From: Mesorhizobium sp. AR02
Lineage (GTDB): Bacteria > Pseudomonadota > Alphaproteobacteria > Rhizobiales > Rhizobiaceae
Reading direction: 5' to 3'
DNA: 64,000 nucleotides
NCBI RefSeq assembly: GCF_024746835.1
Contig: NZ_CP080531.1
Location: forward strand, 4,608,001-4,672,000
Made by a program: the position numbers and the translations under genes. Shown here in pieces: positions 17,337-25,735 of the stretch; the first letter of the stretch is position 1, and the number at the start of each line of letters is the position of its first letter. The notes beneath the pieces were generated by a model. It made no database searches. It was not told the DNA's origin and saw only the letters and a list, made by a program, of their open reading frames with translations.

Positions 17337-17572
17337 CGCGCTGCCCCTCATCCGCCTGCCGGCACCTTCTCCCCGTAAACGGGGAGAAGACCGCTAGTCG
17401 CATCGTCGGCGCTTTTCCCCCGGCGTTGATGATTGGCGAAATCACTTGATAAGGCGTCCTTCGCCCCGTTTACGGGGGTGAGGCGTGGTCCGCGCAGCGG
17501 ATGAAAAGCCAATTGCTTGGCTTTTCAAACAACGAACGCCCGGCAGGGCGATGAGGGGCTGCGCGAACATTT
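17337..17572. repeat. Paired intergenic palindromic repeats in inverted orientation
   Basis: The left unit runs from CGCGCTGCCCCTCATCCGCC with the hairpin CTTCTCCCCG/CGGGGAGAAG. The right unit ends GGCAGGGCGATGAGGGGCTG, inverted relative to the left. Between them is a perfect hairpin with arms AAAAGCCAA (17504-17512) and TTGGCTTTT (17517-17525). There are no coding frames. The stretch separates the CapA-like gene from the next gene on the same strand. Confidence 0.65.
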
Positions 17573-17648
17573 GTCGAAGAGGCACCGCAGTCGATACATC
17601 GGACAAAACCAGCTATCATGAACTCGTCGAGGCTTGCGGGGGGCAGCG

Positions 17649-18620
17649 GTGGAAACAGCGGATTTCATGCCTGATGAGACTGACATCGCAGCCATCCGGA
17701 AGGGCATCGAAGCTTACGAAGCGGCGAGGGCTTCGACGCTGCGGCAGGTGCGTTGGCGGACGCCGCTTTTCGTTGGCTTGGTGCTGGTCGCCGTGGCGCT
17801 GATCGCCTGGCTGTTCAACAAGGTCGCCGACCCCAACGAGCAATGGTTCTCGACGCCGCATGTGTTTCTCTACATCATCGGTTTCGTGACGGCGATCCTG
17901 CTCTATTTCCGGGCGATCCGGCCGGCGACGCGGCTGCAGCAATCGTTTCGCGAGACGCTGATGCCGATCATCTTCGGCTTCATCGGGGATATGCGCTACC
18001 AGCACGACGTGACGCCGAATTCCTTCGACCGGTTGCCGCGCGAGACGGTCGGCGGCGCCAGCATGAGCCGCTTCGACGATATCATATCGGGACGCTACGA
18101 CGGGTTTGCGTTCGAACTCTACGAGGCTGACCTTTGGGATGGGGCGTCGACCAAGACCAAGGCGACAACCTTCAAGGGCGTCATCGTCGCTTTCGAGGCC
18201 ATCGAGCCGTTCCCGGGAATATTGGTGGCGACGCGGCGCACCAATGCGGTCATGGGCTTCTTCCGCGGCATGTTCGCCAGCAAAATGCAGGACCTGTCGT
18301 CCGGCGTGCCCGAACTTGATGCAGCCTATGAATTCCGTACCGACAATGTCGAGGCGGCGCGGCCGCTGGTGATGGGACGGCTGGCCCAGGCGTTGAAATG
18401 GCTGGGCGAGACCTGGCCGGACGATCCCGCCCGCGTCGCGCTCAATGGCGGCGATGGTTTCCTGCTGCTGCCGCAGGCGAAGAATTTCTTCGAACTGCCC
18501 GAAATATCGGTGCCGCTCGACTACACCAGGCATGTCGCGCCGATGATCTCGGACATGGGCGCCATGCTGGCGACCGCGGCGCTGGTGCGCAAGATCGGCG
18601 GGAGGGACGCGGCAGGTTGA
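17649..18620 (+). CDS. DUF3137 family membrane protein
   Basis: The GTG at 17649 follows a GGGGGG ribosome-binding run by 5 bases and gives 323 residues. An ATG at 17667 is the alternative. There are two membrane helices at about 40-58 (VGLVLVAVALIAWLF) and 75-95 (FLYIIGFVTAILLYF), then a soluble DUF3137 domain (FKGVIVAFE, LAQALKWLGE, NGGDGFLLLP). The function of the family is not established. Orientation and a 15-base gap show it is convergent with the DUF2314 gene. Repeat elements upstream probably separate it from the CapA-like transcript. Confidence 0.75.
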   Translation: METADFMPDETDIAAIRKGIEAYEAARASTLRQVRWRTPLFVGLVLVAVALIAWLFNKVADPNEQWFSTPHVFLYIIGFVTAILLYFRAIRPATRLQQSFRETLMPIIFGFIGDMRYQHDVTPNSFDRLPRETVGGASMSRFDDIISGRYDGFAFELYEADLWDGASTKTKATTFKGVIVAFEAIEPFPGILVATRRTNAVMGFFRGMFASKMQDLSSGVPELDAAYEFRTDNVEAARPLVMGRLAQALKWLGETWPDDPARVALNGGDGFLLLPQAKNFFELPEISVPLDYTRHVAPMISDMGAMLATAALVRKIGGRDAAG

Positions 18621-18635
18621 TCTGCCGACGCGACG

Positions 18636-19130
18636 TCAGCAGTCGAAGCCGTAATTCTGGCGATAATAGTCGACGTCTTCCTTCGCCATTGTCTTGAACA
18701 ACACACAGACGGTGAAGCTGCCGACTTGACGGCCGTTTTTGGTATAGCCCCAGTCGGAAATATCGTTGCGGGTGAATTCGAGTTCCTGGCCGGCCACGAC
18801 GTTGTGCACGGCCTGCGGTTCATTCGCCAATGTTCCGGCAAACCCGGTTGCGGTCTTGTGGAAGGGGATGATCCAGAAATGTTCGGTGGCGTCTCCGTCC
18901 CTGACCTCGACCTTCAATTTGAAGTCTGATGTTCCGGCCGGGGGAGCGTCCGACAATGTCAGGAATTCATTGAGGCTGGCGCGCGCTTGCGCAATGGCTG
19001 CGGCCATATCCGGGTCGTCCGCGGCGACGCCAACGACCTTGTCGCCGCCCTGACCGGAACTTTGCGCTTCGGCGGATATCGGGGCCAACGCCAGCAGCAC
19101 GGACAGCGCGGTGCGAACTGCGAGGTTCAT
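18636..19130 (-). CDS. DUF2314 family exported protein
   Basis: The start at 19130 (MNLAVRTALSVLLALAPISA) gives 164 residues with a Sec signal cut near AEA. The mature part matches DUF2314: FWIIPF, GTLANEPQAVHNVVAGQ, ISDWGYTKNGRQVGSFTVC. That pattern resembles the small domain in periplasmic stress or immunity-like proteins of unknown role. A longer frame to 19190 lacks signal-peptide logic. The 430 bases upstream contain no gene. Confidence 0.75.
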   Translation of the reverse strand: MNLAVRTALSVLLALAPISAEAQSSGQGGDKVVGVAADDPDMAAAIAQARASLNEFLTLSDAPPAGTSDFKLKVEVRDGDATEHFWIIPFHKTATGFAGTLANEPQAVHNVVAGQELEFTRNDISDWGYTKNGRQVGSFTVCVLFKTMAKEDVDYYRQNYGFDC

Positions 19131-19562
19131 GAAATGGGCTTCCCTTTCCACAATCGTCGATACCATCGTGCATCGGTCTCGGGTTTTCAACCGATGGGGA
19201 TGTTCGTCCGGCGTATCACCGATCCATGAAACAAAATTTGTGCCGATGGAATCTCAGCGGGCTGTTTCGTGATGCCGGACGATACGGATTGCGGCGGTGG
19301 CGTGATGGCTGGAGACCACCTGCCGCAATCCAGTTAAAGGACTCATTTCATGGAATGAAGTGCGCTCATCGGGGAAACCGAAACGCCTGGATGTCACACC
19401 GGCCGCAAGCAATGTGTCAGAATTAAGCCTATGATTTCGTTGCGAAAATTTATCCAACGTGATTTGCGGCCAGCAGGCTTTCCGGCCCAGTGTCAGCTCG
19501 TTCGGTGCTGTCGTTACCCAACGCGACGGCCCGGAAAACCGAAACAGCACGGAGTACATCCG
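19131..19562. other. Intergenic region, about 430 bases, no gene seen
   Basis: Divergent spacer between DUF2314 and DUF1344 genes. I see no coding frame, repeat family member or clear terminator. It should hold both promoters. Confidence 0.55.
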
Positions 19563-19805
19563 ATGAAAAGAACCCTCGTAACCACCGCCGCTCTGCTCGC
19601 CTTCCTCGGCACGGCCTATGCCGCGACCGTTCAGGGCACCATCCAGGCGGTCGACCCGACGACCAAGTCGATCACGCTCGACGACGGCAAGATCTACCAG
19701 CTGTCACCGGAAGCGGCGGTCGGCAAACTGAAGGTTGGCGCCAAGGTGGCGGTGACCGTCGATGACAAGACCGGCATGGTGACGTCGATCAAGAAGGCTT
19801 CGTAG
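19563..19805 (+). CDS. DUF1344 family small exported protein
   Basis: The 80 residues begin MKRTLVTTAALLAFLGTAYA, a clean Sec signal with AYA cleavage at about 20. The mature 60 residues (TVQGTIQAVDPTTKSITLDD) are the short beta-barrel-like DUF1344 domain common in Rhizobiales; its function is unknown. The ATG at 19563 is chosen because the upstream extension lacks signal-peptide properties. A hairpin repeat at 19831-19854 follows and may terminate the transcript. Confidence 0.85.
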   Translation: MKRTLVTTAALLAFLGTAYAATVQGTIQAVDPTTKSITLDDGKIYQLSPEAAVGKLKVGAKVAVTVDDKTGMVTSIKKAS

Positions 19806-19824
19806 AGGTCGCCAGCGTTGGAGC

Positions 19825-19885
19825 TTCTCCCTTCTCCCCGTTTACGGGGAGAAGGTGCCGGCAGGCGGATGAGGGGCAGCACTAA
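19825..19885. repeat. Intergenic palindromic repeat (CTTCTCCCCG/CGGGGAGAAG)
   Basis: The arms 19831-19840 and 19845-19854 pair perfectly around TTTA, followed by the conserved tail GCCGGCAGGCGGATGAGGGG. It is a single unit of the family found as inverted pairs at 17.3 and 61 kb. Confidence 0.75.
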
Positions 19886-20002
19886 CATCTGAGATATTCA
19901 ACTCACATCATTTCGGCCCGGTATGCCGATGTCGAGCCGCATGCCGCCGGCTATGGTTTTTGCCAAATAGCCGCGCTATCCCTTGGCCAACGGGGGATCT
20001 GC

Positions 20003-21625
20003 ATGGCTGACGAACAGAAAGGGTTCCGCCTGTCGCGCCGGCTGGTGCTCGGCGCGGCCGTGGTCGGCGGCGCGGTGCTGTGGGGCGGTACCACCATGGC
20101 GCGGCTGGCGCGCGGGCCTTCAGGGCCGAAGAACGCCGGGCGCATCGCCGATATTGACGGCATCGCCCTGCCGCTGAGGCCGCTGGAGAACGTCCCCGCC
20201 TTCGATCCTTCGCTGCCCTGGTTGGCCAAGGGCGGCGACATCAACGATGCCAGCGGCCTGTCACGGACGCCGGTCTATGGAGTGGTCGAGGTCAGCGAGG
20301 AAGACCATATCGCCAGGGCGCTGGCCTTCGCCCGCGCCAACGGGCTCAAAGTGTCGCTGGCCGCCATCCGCCATTCGATGGGCGGCCATGCCTTCGACGA
20401 CAATGCGCTGGTGCTCGACCTCAAAAAATTCAACAAGGTCAGCGTCGATGCGGCGGCCAAGACCATGACGCTGCAGCCCGGTGCGCGCTGGCACGACATC
20501 CAGAACATGCTGCATCCGCGCTTCGCGGTGAAGGCGATGCAATCGACCGACATCTTTTCGGTCGGCGGCTCGCTGTCGGTCAATGCGCATGGCATGGACC
20601 ATCAGGCGGGTTCTGTGGCCGGCTCGATCCGTTCGATGCGGGTGATGCTGGCCGATGGGTCGGTGACGACCTGCTCGCCTACCGAAAACAGCGACCTTTT
20701 CCGCCATGTCGTCGGCGGCTACGGCCTGTTCGGCGTGGTGCTGGAGGCGACGCTCGATATCGTCGACAACGCCGTCTACCGGACCTCGCGCGAAATCATC
20801 AAATCCGACGATTTTCCAAAGTTCTTCGCCGAGGTGCTGGAGCCGAACAAGGATATCGGGCTGTTCTACGGCCATCTGTCGACGGCGCCGGGCAATTTCC
20901 TTGAGGACATGATCGTCTACCGCTACGACAAGGTGGCCGAGCAGCCGCCGGCAGACCAGCCGGCGATCGGCGAACCGGGCTCGGTCGGGCTGAAGCGGGT
21001 GATCATCAATCTGGCGAAATGGGGCAGCCTGTTCCAGGAGCTGAAGTGGTTCACCGAAAAGACGCTGGAGCCGAAATTCGAGAACTGCACGGTGGCACGC
21101 ACCTCGGCGATGGCGCAAGGCGAGGCGTGTCTCGTCACCCGCAACAACCCGATGCACGATTCAGTGCCATATCTGTTCAACGATTTGACTGAAGAGACCG
21201 ACATACTGCACGAATATTTTATTCCACGTGCGGCCTATGTCGAATTCATCACGGAAGCGCGCGAGATCCTGCGCAACCAGTCGCTGCCGGTGCTCAATGC
21301 CTCGGTGCGCATCGTCCACAAGGAGGACGTGGCGCTGACCTATGCGCCGGAGCCGGCCTATTCGCTGGTGCTCTACATCAACCAGCCCACCGATGCCGAC
21401 GGCAATGCGAAGATGCGGGCGCTGACGCGGGCGCTGATCGACGTGACGATCAAGCATGGTGGGCGGTTCTTCCTGCCCTACCAGCTGCATTATACGGGCA
21501 AGGAGTTGCTGGCCTCCTATCCCGAGCTGCCGGCCTTCCTGGCGACGAAACGGCACTATGACCCGACGGAACTGTTTTCCTCGACCTTCTACCGTGCCAT
21601 CAAGGCGCTGAGTGGGGTGGCGTAA
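20003..21625 (+). CDS. FAD-binding oxidoreductase with Tat-like signal
   Basis: The 540 residues begin with SRRLVLGAAVVGGAVLW (about 11-27), a twin-arginine and hydrophobic stretch that suggests export or anchoring. The FAD-binding type 4 (VAO/p-cresol methylhydroxylase) domain shows VSLAAIRHSMGGHAFDD, in which the histidine is a candidate covalent flavin site. SVGGSLSVNAHGMDHQAGSV is the second binding segment. The C-terminal part (ADGNAKMRALTRALIDVTIK) is the oxidase cap domain. The substrate is unknown; aldonolactone or alcohol oxidation would fit. The next gene starts 18 bases later on the same strand, so they may be co-transcribed. Confidence 0.85.
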   Translation: MADEQKGFRLSRRLVLGAAVVGGAVLWGGTTMARLARGPSGPKNAGRIADIDGIALPLRPLENVPAFDPSLPWLAKGGDINDASGLSRTPVYGVVEVSEEDHIARALAFARANGLKVSLAAIRHSMGGHAFDDNALVLDLKKFNKVSVDAAAKTMTLQPGARWHDIQNMLHPRFAVKAMQSTDIFSVGGSLSVNAHGMDHQAGSVAGSIRSMRVMLADGSVTTCSPTENSDLFRHVVGGYGLFGVVLEATLDIVDNAVYRTSREIIKSDDFPKFFAEVLEPNKDIGLFYGHLSTAPGNFLEDMIVYRYDKVAEQPPADQPAIGEPGSVGLKRVIINLAKWGSLFQELKWFTEKTLEPKFENCTVARTSAMAQGEACLVTRNNPMHDSVPYLFNDLTEETDILHEYFIPRAAYVEFITEAREILRNQSLPVLNASVRIVHKEDVALTYAPEPAYSLVLYINQPTDADGNAKMRALTRALIDVTIKHGGRFFLPYQLHYTGKELLASYPELPAFLATKRHYDPTELFSSTFYRAIKALSGVA

Positions 21626-21643
21626 GAAGCAGGAGAATAGTCA

Positions 21644-22267
21644 ATGCGGATGGTATCAGCGGCAGTCCTCACTCTCGTTGTGCTGTGCGCAGGACCGGCC
21701 GGAGCCGAGGACCTCAAGGCGTTCAAGCTGACCATCGATGGCGTGACGGTCGACATCGATCCCGGTGAGAGCACTGATATTACGCTGCCCGGCGGCAAGC
21801 AGAGCAAGGTGACGCTCGAGCGCAACGAATTCGCCACCTTTTCCGGCGACAGTTTCTCCTTCGTCCATCCGAGCACCATTTCGGTGACCAAGACCGATCT
21901 CGGCGAAAACATCACGCAATATCTGATGGCCTCGGCGCTCGGCACGATCGTCGTGGTGCAGGAATATGGCAAGATGAACCCGGTGTCGCTCAACCAGCTG
22001 ATGCTGCAGGAGATGACCAGGGAATCGGTGCAGGCCGGTGCCGAACTGACGCAGCAGCCGACGACGCGCAAGCTCGCCGACGGCAAGGAATTGACCGGCA
22101 TCCGTGCCGAGGTGAAGACGCGCACCGACACTGCGTATTTCGAGATCGTCGGCTACGGCCTTGCCGATCAGGGGCTGTTGTTCATCACGCGCGTCGGCAG
22201 CGAGGACCTGGCCACCGAACAGCCGCTGATCGACAAGTTCTGGGAAAACCTGAGGCTGAAGATGTAG
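21644..22267 (+). CDS. Exported hypothetical protein, 207 aa
   Basis: A Sec signal (MRMVSAAVLTLVVLCAGPAG, cut near AGA) is followed by a beta-rich mature domain (LTIDGVTVDIDPGES, ITLPGGKQSKVTLER, YFEIVGYGLADQGLLFI). I do not recognise a family. It follows the FAD oxidase by 18 bases with an AGGAG ribosome-binding site, so an operon is likely and the product may act in the periplasm with it. It ends 12 bases before a family-B repeat. Confidence 0.65.
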   Translation: MRMVSAAVLTLVVLCAGPAGAEDLKAFKLTIDGVTVDIDPGESTDITLPGGKQSKVTLERNEFATFSGDSFSFVHPSTISVTKTDLGENITQYLMASALGTIVVVQEYGKMNPVSLNQLMLQEMTRESVQAGAELTQQPTTRKLADGKELTGIRAEVKTRTDTAYFEIVGYGLADQGLLFITRVGSEDLATEQPLIDKFWENLRLKM

Positions 22268-22279
22268 GGGCTATTTGTC

Positions 22280-22332
22280 TTGACGCTATTCCGGACGGAA
22301 AACCGTTTCACACTTTTCCTGGAATTGCTCTA
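22280..22332. repeat. Dispersed repeat family B, copy 1
   Basis: An imperfect palindrome with outer arms GGAATTGC and (degenerate) GCTATTCC and inner arms GGAAAA and TTTTCC, matching the copies at 34.5 and 41.3 kb. It supplies the TAG stop of the minus-strand gene at 22330. Confidence 0.75.
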
Positions 22333-22851
22333 AAGCCCCGTCGGCACCAGGCCAGCCAGCCAGTTCACGGAGCGTTTTGCCGCGTCGGCGGTTGCGGAAG
22401 CCGCGCGGCCGAGATCGGTCTTGACCACGGCATAGCCGTTCTTCGTGCGATAGAGCACGCCGGTGCCGCCATCGACCACCTGTTCATAGGCGACAGGCCT
22501 GGCAGCGTCTGCTTCCACGGCCGTCGTCGGCGTGCCGACCGGGACGCTCGGCCGATGGCTCAGTTCCGGCGGCAGCGGGCTTTCCGTCCGAACGATCCTG
22601 CTGGCAGGCTTCAGTTCCGGGCCGGATGCGGTGGCGGCCAGCTGCGAGGAGGACGAGGAACCCTTGGTGCGGCAGATGCCGGAGACGAGCGGATAATTGA
22701 AATTGCGCTGGTGCAGGATCTGGCTCTTCATCGCGGCTTCGCACTCGGCGATGGTCGACCACTTGGCCGGCGTCTCGCCGATATATTCGCACAGCTTGGC
22801 GTCGCAGTCGCAGCCGACAATGGTCATGGCGACAAGGGCGGTCTTGATCAC
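22330..22851 (-). CDS. Putative lipoprotein, 173 aa
   Basis: The GTG at 22851 follows AAGGGAC 7 bases upstream; an ATG at 22887 would add 12 arginine-rich residues. The start VIKTALVAMTIVGC has a lipobox-like IVGC with Cys14 as the possible lipidated residue, although the signal is short. Cysteines (CDCDAKLC, VSGICRTKG) and a serine run (SSSSS) precede a proline-rich middle and a C-terminal domain (GVLYRTKNGYAVVKTDLG). No family is recognised. The TAG stop is inside repeat copy B1. Confidence 0.6.
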   Translation of the reverse strand: MIKTALVAMTIVGCDCDAKLCEYIGETPAKWSTIAECEAAMKSQILHQRNFNYPLVSGICRTKGSSSSSQLAATASGPELKPASRIVRTESPLPPELSHRPSVPVGTPTTAVEADAARPVAYEQVVDGGTGVLYRTKNGYAVVKTDLGRAASATADAAKRSVNWLAGLVPTGL

Positions 22852-22986
22852 GGTCTTGTCCCTTCGAGATGCCCCCCGGCAGCCCATTCAGGTGCATGTC
22901 GCGCTTTTGGGCAACATGCACACTCCATCGCGCGCGAACAAGGCGGGATTTTGCCGCTATTGTGGAATGAGCGTGGCGGCACACAC

Positions 22987-23985
22987 CTATCGAACGGCCG
23001 GCAAGGTCCGTTTGAGGAAATTCGCGATCAGCCGCACCACGTCCTGCGGGCGCTCGACCTGCGGGATGTGGTTGACGCCATCGAGAACGGCCAGTTCGGC
23101 ATGCGGAAACAGCGAAGCGATCTCTTCACCCTGTGGGAGGGGCGTGGTTGAGTCCTCTCGTCCCCAGATGACAAGAACCGGTGGCGTGAAGGCGCGATAA
23201 TTCGTCTTGTTGGCGGCAAGCGATTTCCGCTCGTCATTGTAGAGGCCGCTGAACAGCCAGTGGCCGACGGCATTGGTCGTGCCCTTGACGTTCAGCGGGC
23301 GCGTGTAGATCGCAATGCGCTCCGCCGTGACGAGATCGTCGTTCTCAATGAATTTGCGCAGACCAGGGCCGGTCATCAACGGATTGGTGAAGGTCGAGGC
23401 GGTCAGCAGCTGGCGCGGCCAGTCCCTGTTGAGCAGGGACGTGAATGGCAAGGCTGGCACATCGCTCCGGCCGAGGCCAAGCGCCACGTCGAGCAGGATC
23501 AGCGCGTCGATGCGATCCGGGGCCGAAAAGGCGGCCTCGATCACGCCACCGCCACCATAGGAGTGGACACCGACGCTGAAATGGCGAAGGCCGAGCGCGT
23601 CGGCAAAACCGAGCACGCGCCTTGCGTGGGCGGCGCGCGAATAGTCCTGATCGGCCGGTCTTTCCGAATATCCGAAGGGCGGCATGTCGACGGCGATGAC
23701 GCGAAAGCCCTGTTCGCCCAGCGGCGCGGCGATATCGCGGTAGGTTTCGGCCCATGAGGCCGTGCCATGGAACAGAAGCAGCGACGGTCCGTCCGGCGGA
23801 CCCCAGACCTGATAGTGCATCTTCAGCCCGTTGACCGTCGCGAACAGGGCTCCCGCCGGAACCGCCTCCTGCGGCGACAGCGTCTCGCGCAAAGCCGCCG
23901 CGCCGCGGAAGCCGACGAGCACCACCATGATCAGCACGACCAGGGTGAGCGCGAGCCAGCCGACAATCCGGATCAGTCGACGCAT
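22987..23985 (-). CDS. Alpha/beta hydrolase, membrane-anchored
   Basis: The 332 residues have an N-terminal membrane segment (LIRIVGWLALTLVVLIMVVL). The hydrolase fold shows LLLFHGTASWAETYRD (oxyanion region), the nucleophile elbow VHSYGGGG (Ser in HSYGG), and a C-terminal histidine in GVNHIPQVERP. Esterase, lipase and haloperoxidase-like activities are possible; the sequence does not decide. It is on the same strand as, and 16 bases downstream of, the 376-residue gene, so it likely shares the transcript. Confidence 0.85.
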   Translation of the reverse strand: MRRLIRIVGWLALTLVVLIMVVLVGFRGAAALRETLSPQEAVPAGALFATVNGLKMHYQVWGPPDGPSLLLFHGTASWAETYRDIAAPLGEQGFRVIAVDMPPFGYSERPADQDYSRAAHARRVLGFADALGLRHFSVGVHSYGGGGVIEAAFSAPDRIDALILLDVALGLGRSDVPALPFTSLLNRDWPRQLLTASTFTNPLMTGPGLRKFIENDDLVTAERIAIYTRPLNVKGTTNAVGHWLFSGLYNDERKSLAANKTNYRAFTPPVLVIWGREDSTTPLPQGEEIASLFPHAELAVLDGVNHIPQVERPQDVVRLIANFLKRTLPAVR

Positions 23986-24001
23986 GGCTTTGGCTGCCGT
24001 C

Positions 24002-25132
24002 TCAGTAGTCGTAGATGTGTTCGAGCTTTGCCCCTGCCTTCATCAGCGATGGCAGCACCAGATGCAGCTTGCGCACGGCGACGACCATGCCGGTGCGGCG
24101 CGTCGAGGGGTCGGCCGGAAGCGGATAGCTGAACAGGATGCGCATGCCTTCGGGAACGGCGATCGCGTCGGTCGACAGCACCGTGACCATGATCTCGTCA
24201 TTGCCGCCGATCTCGACGAAGGAGACGCCCTTGTCGATCAGCCGCGGGATCATGTCGGTGAACACCTGATAGCGCTTGGTGACGAAGATGGTGCCATCGG
24301 CACCGTAATCGCGCTCCAGCAAGGTGTCCGGCTCGTTGCGGGTGGCTTCGCCGACCGGGCCCCTGGCCCAGACATGGATGTCGAGGAAGGCCGGGTCGGA
24401 GGTGGCGGCAAGCGCCTTTTTGATCAGGTCGGCATAGCCCTGCTTGATGGTATCGGCGAGACCGAAGGCGAGCTTGCGTTCGCTGGTGCGGACAGAACTG
24501 TCACCCGGCGCCGGCTGCACGGCAAACAGGCCGGCGCGCTTCTCGGCATAGGGGAACTGGTACCACGGCACCTGGTCGAGGAAGGCGGCGTAGTCGGCCG
24601 CCACCTTGGCCTGGTAGATGTCGGCGGCGGTGCGCTTGGCCGATGTCGCCTCGGTGATGCGGCCGACCGTGTTCTCATAGGCCCATTGCAGGATGTGCTC
24701 GATCGAGTGGCTGGTGCCGATGATGACCAGCATCTGGTGGTTGGCATAGTTGAACTTGTAGGGCGAACTGGCGCGGATCACCGTGGCGTAATCCTGCCAG
24801 AAGCGGCCGACATAGGACCAGTAGGGAAAGCCGCTCGGCTGGTCCTTGGCGACGAAGCCGGCATATTCGCGCGCGGCATAGACGATCGCCCATTCCGGAT
24901 AAGTGAGGAAGGTCGATTCCTCCGGGCGCTGGTAGCCGGGGATTTCGGCGCGGACCTTGTCGGCCAGCGCCTTGGGCGGCGCGCCGTCGGCGATGCCGGG
25001 CAGCGGCGTCTTGTCAAGCGACGGCGTGGTCAGGAAGCCGTAGCTCAGCCCGACCACCGGGATGAGGATGATGATGACGATCAGCCAGACGATCGTCTTG
25101 ATGATGCGCTTCAGCCAGCGGAACAGGAACAT
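24002..25132 (-). CDS. Hypothetical membrane-anchored protein, 376 aa
   Basis: The N-terminus MFLFRWLKRIIKTIVWLIVI gives one membrane helix at about 10-33, with positive residues inside, so the bulk is periplasmic. The soluble part contains EESTFLTYPEWAIVYAAREY, SHSIEHILQWAYENTVGRIT and RDYGADGTIFVTKRYQVF. I do not recognise a family. It lies six bases downstream of the 144-residue membrane protein and 16 upstream of the hydrolase; the three form one operon, perhaps a small envelope or lipid-linked pathway. Confidence 0.65.
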   Translation of the reverse strand: MFLFRWLKRIIKTIVWLIVIIILIPVVGLSYGFLTTPSLDKTPLPGIADGAPPKALADKVRAEIPGYQRPEESTFLTYPEWAIVYAAREYAGFVAKDQPSGFPYWSYVGRFWQDYATVIRASSPYKFNYANHQMLVIIGTSHSIEHILQWAYENTVGRITEATSAKRTAADIYQAKVAADYAAFLDQVPWYQFPYAEKRAGLFAVQPAPGDSSVRTSERKLAFGLADTIKQGYADLIKKALAATSDPAFLDIHVWARGPVGEATRNEPDTLLERDYGADGTIFVTKRYQVFTDMIPRLIDKGVSFVEIGGNDEIMVTVLSTDAIAVPEGMRILFSYPLPADPSTRRTGMVVAVRKLHLVLPSLMKAGAKLEHIYDY

Positions 25133-25138
25133 GGCCGG

Positions 25139-25573
25139 TCAGGCCGTGGCGAAGTGGTCGTGTACGCGCTTCGACAGCCAGAAACCGACATAGACGGCGA
25201 AACCGCCAATGACGATGTGCGGCAGGTTGGCGAAGAAGCGGGCGGGGAATTCGATGTCGTTGAGGGAGCGGAAGCCGTTGATGAAGATGCCGGCATCGAG
25301 ACAGCCGGAGCCGGTGATCAGCCCGAGCACGCCATCGAACAGATAGATCGAGCCGAACAGCTTGAAATAGAAAACCGCCAGGCGGTGCGAGATGAAGGCA
25401 GCGGCCAACGCCCAGACGCCGGAGAAGGCGTGCAGCAGGTCGTCATACCATTGCAATGAGAACAGGCCGAACAGATTGCCGTTGGCATCGTTGAACGCTG
25501 GTATGTAGCCGATGGCGACGACGCCGAAGAACAGGAAAGCATAGGCAACGGCAAGCTTCTGGATCAACGTCAT
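25139..25573 (-). CDS. Small integral membrane protein (DUF4383-like), 144 aa
   Basis: The start at 25573 (MTLIQKLAVAYAFLFFGVVA) gives four predicted membrane segments: about 8-28, 45-68, 75-98 and 112-132. A short FNDANGNLFG loop carries acidic residues. It resembles DUF4383-type proteins by size and helix layout; this is tentative. The frame continues well upstream of the start into a translated repeat, so longer annotated starts are likely artefacts. First gene of the operon ending with the alpha/beta hydrolase. Confidence 0.65.
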   Translation of the reverse strand: MTLIQKLAVAYAFLFFGVVAIGYIPAFNDANGNLFGLFSLQWYDDLLHAFSGVWALAAAFISHRLAVFYFKLFGSIYLFDGVLGLITGSGCLDAGIFINGFRSLNDIEFPARFFANLPHIVIGGFAVYVGFWLSKRVHDHFATA

Positions 25574-25589
25574 GAAGTGTCCCCCTTCA

Positions 25590-25735
25590 AGAAGTCCATT
25601 CGCTAACGCTACTCTGCCGGTCACCTGACGCGGTTTTCTGCGCTTCCGATGCTCACGGACCCAATGTCCGCTGCGCTTCGGTTCTCGAAACCCACGCCAT
25701 GCACCTCGGCAGAGCGCGTTATCAAACGGACTCCG
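25590..25735. repeat. Long imperfect inverted repeat upstream of the membrane-protein operon
   Basis: The outer arms AGTCCATTCGCTAACGC and GCGTTATCAAACGGACT match at 13 of 17 positions after inversion. Next come CTCTGCCG and CGGCAGAG (perfect), then a weaker continuing stem. The unit is about 145 bases long and starts 17 bases before the start codon of the 144-residue protein. It looks like a degenerate palindromic mobile element or a structured leader. Confidence 0.5.

Noticed and set aside
16117..17445. Upstream extension of the EF-hand-like protein to 861 residues
   Set aside because: It is antisense to the CapA-like gene; a signal peptide starts cleanly at 16116.
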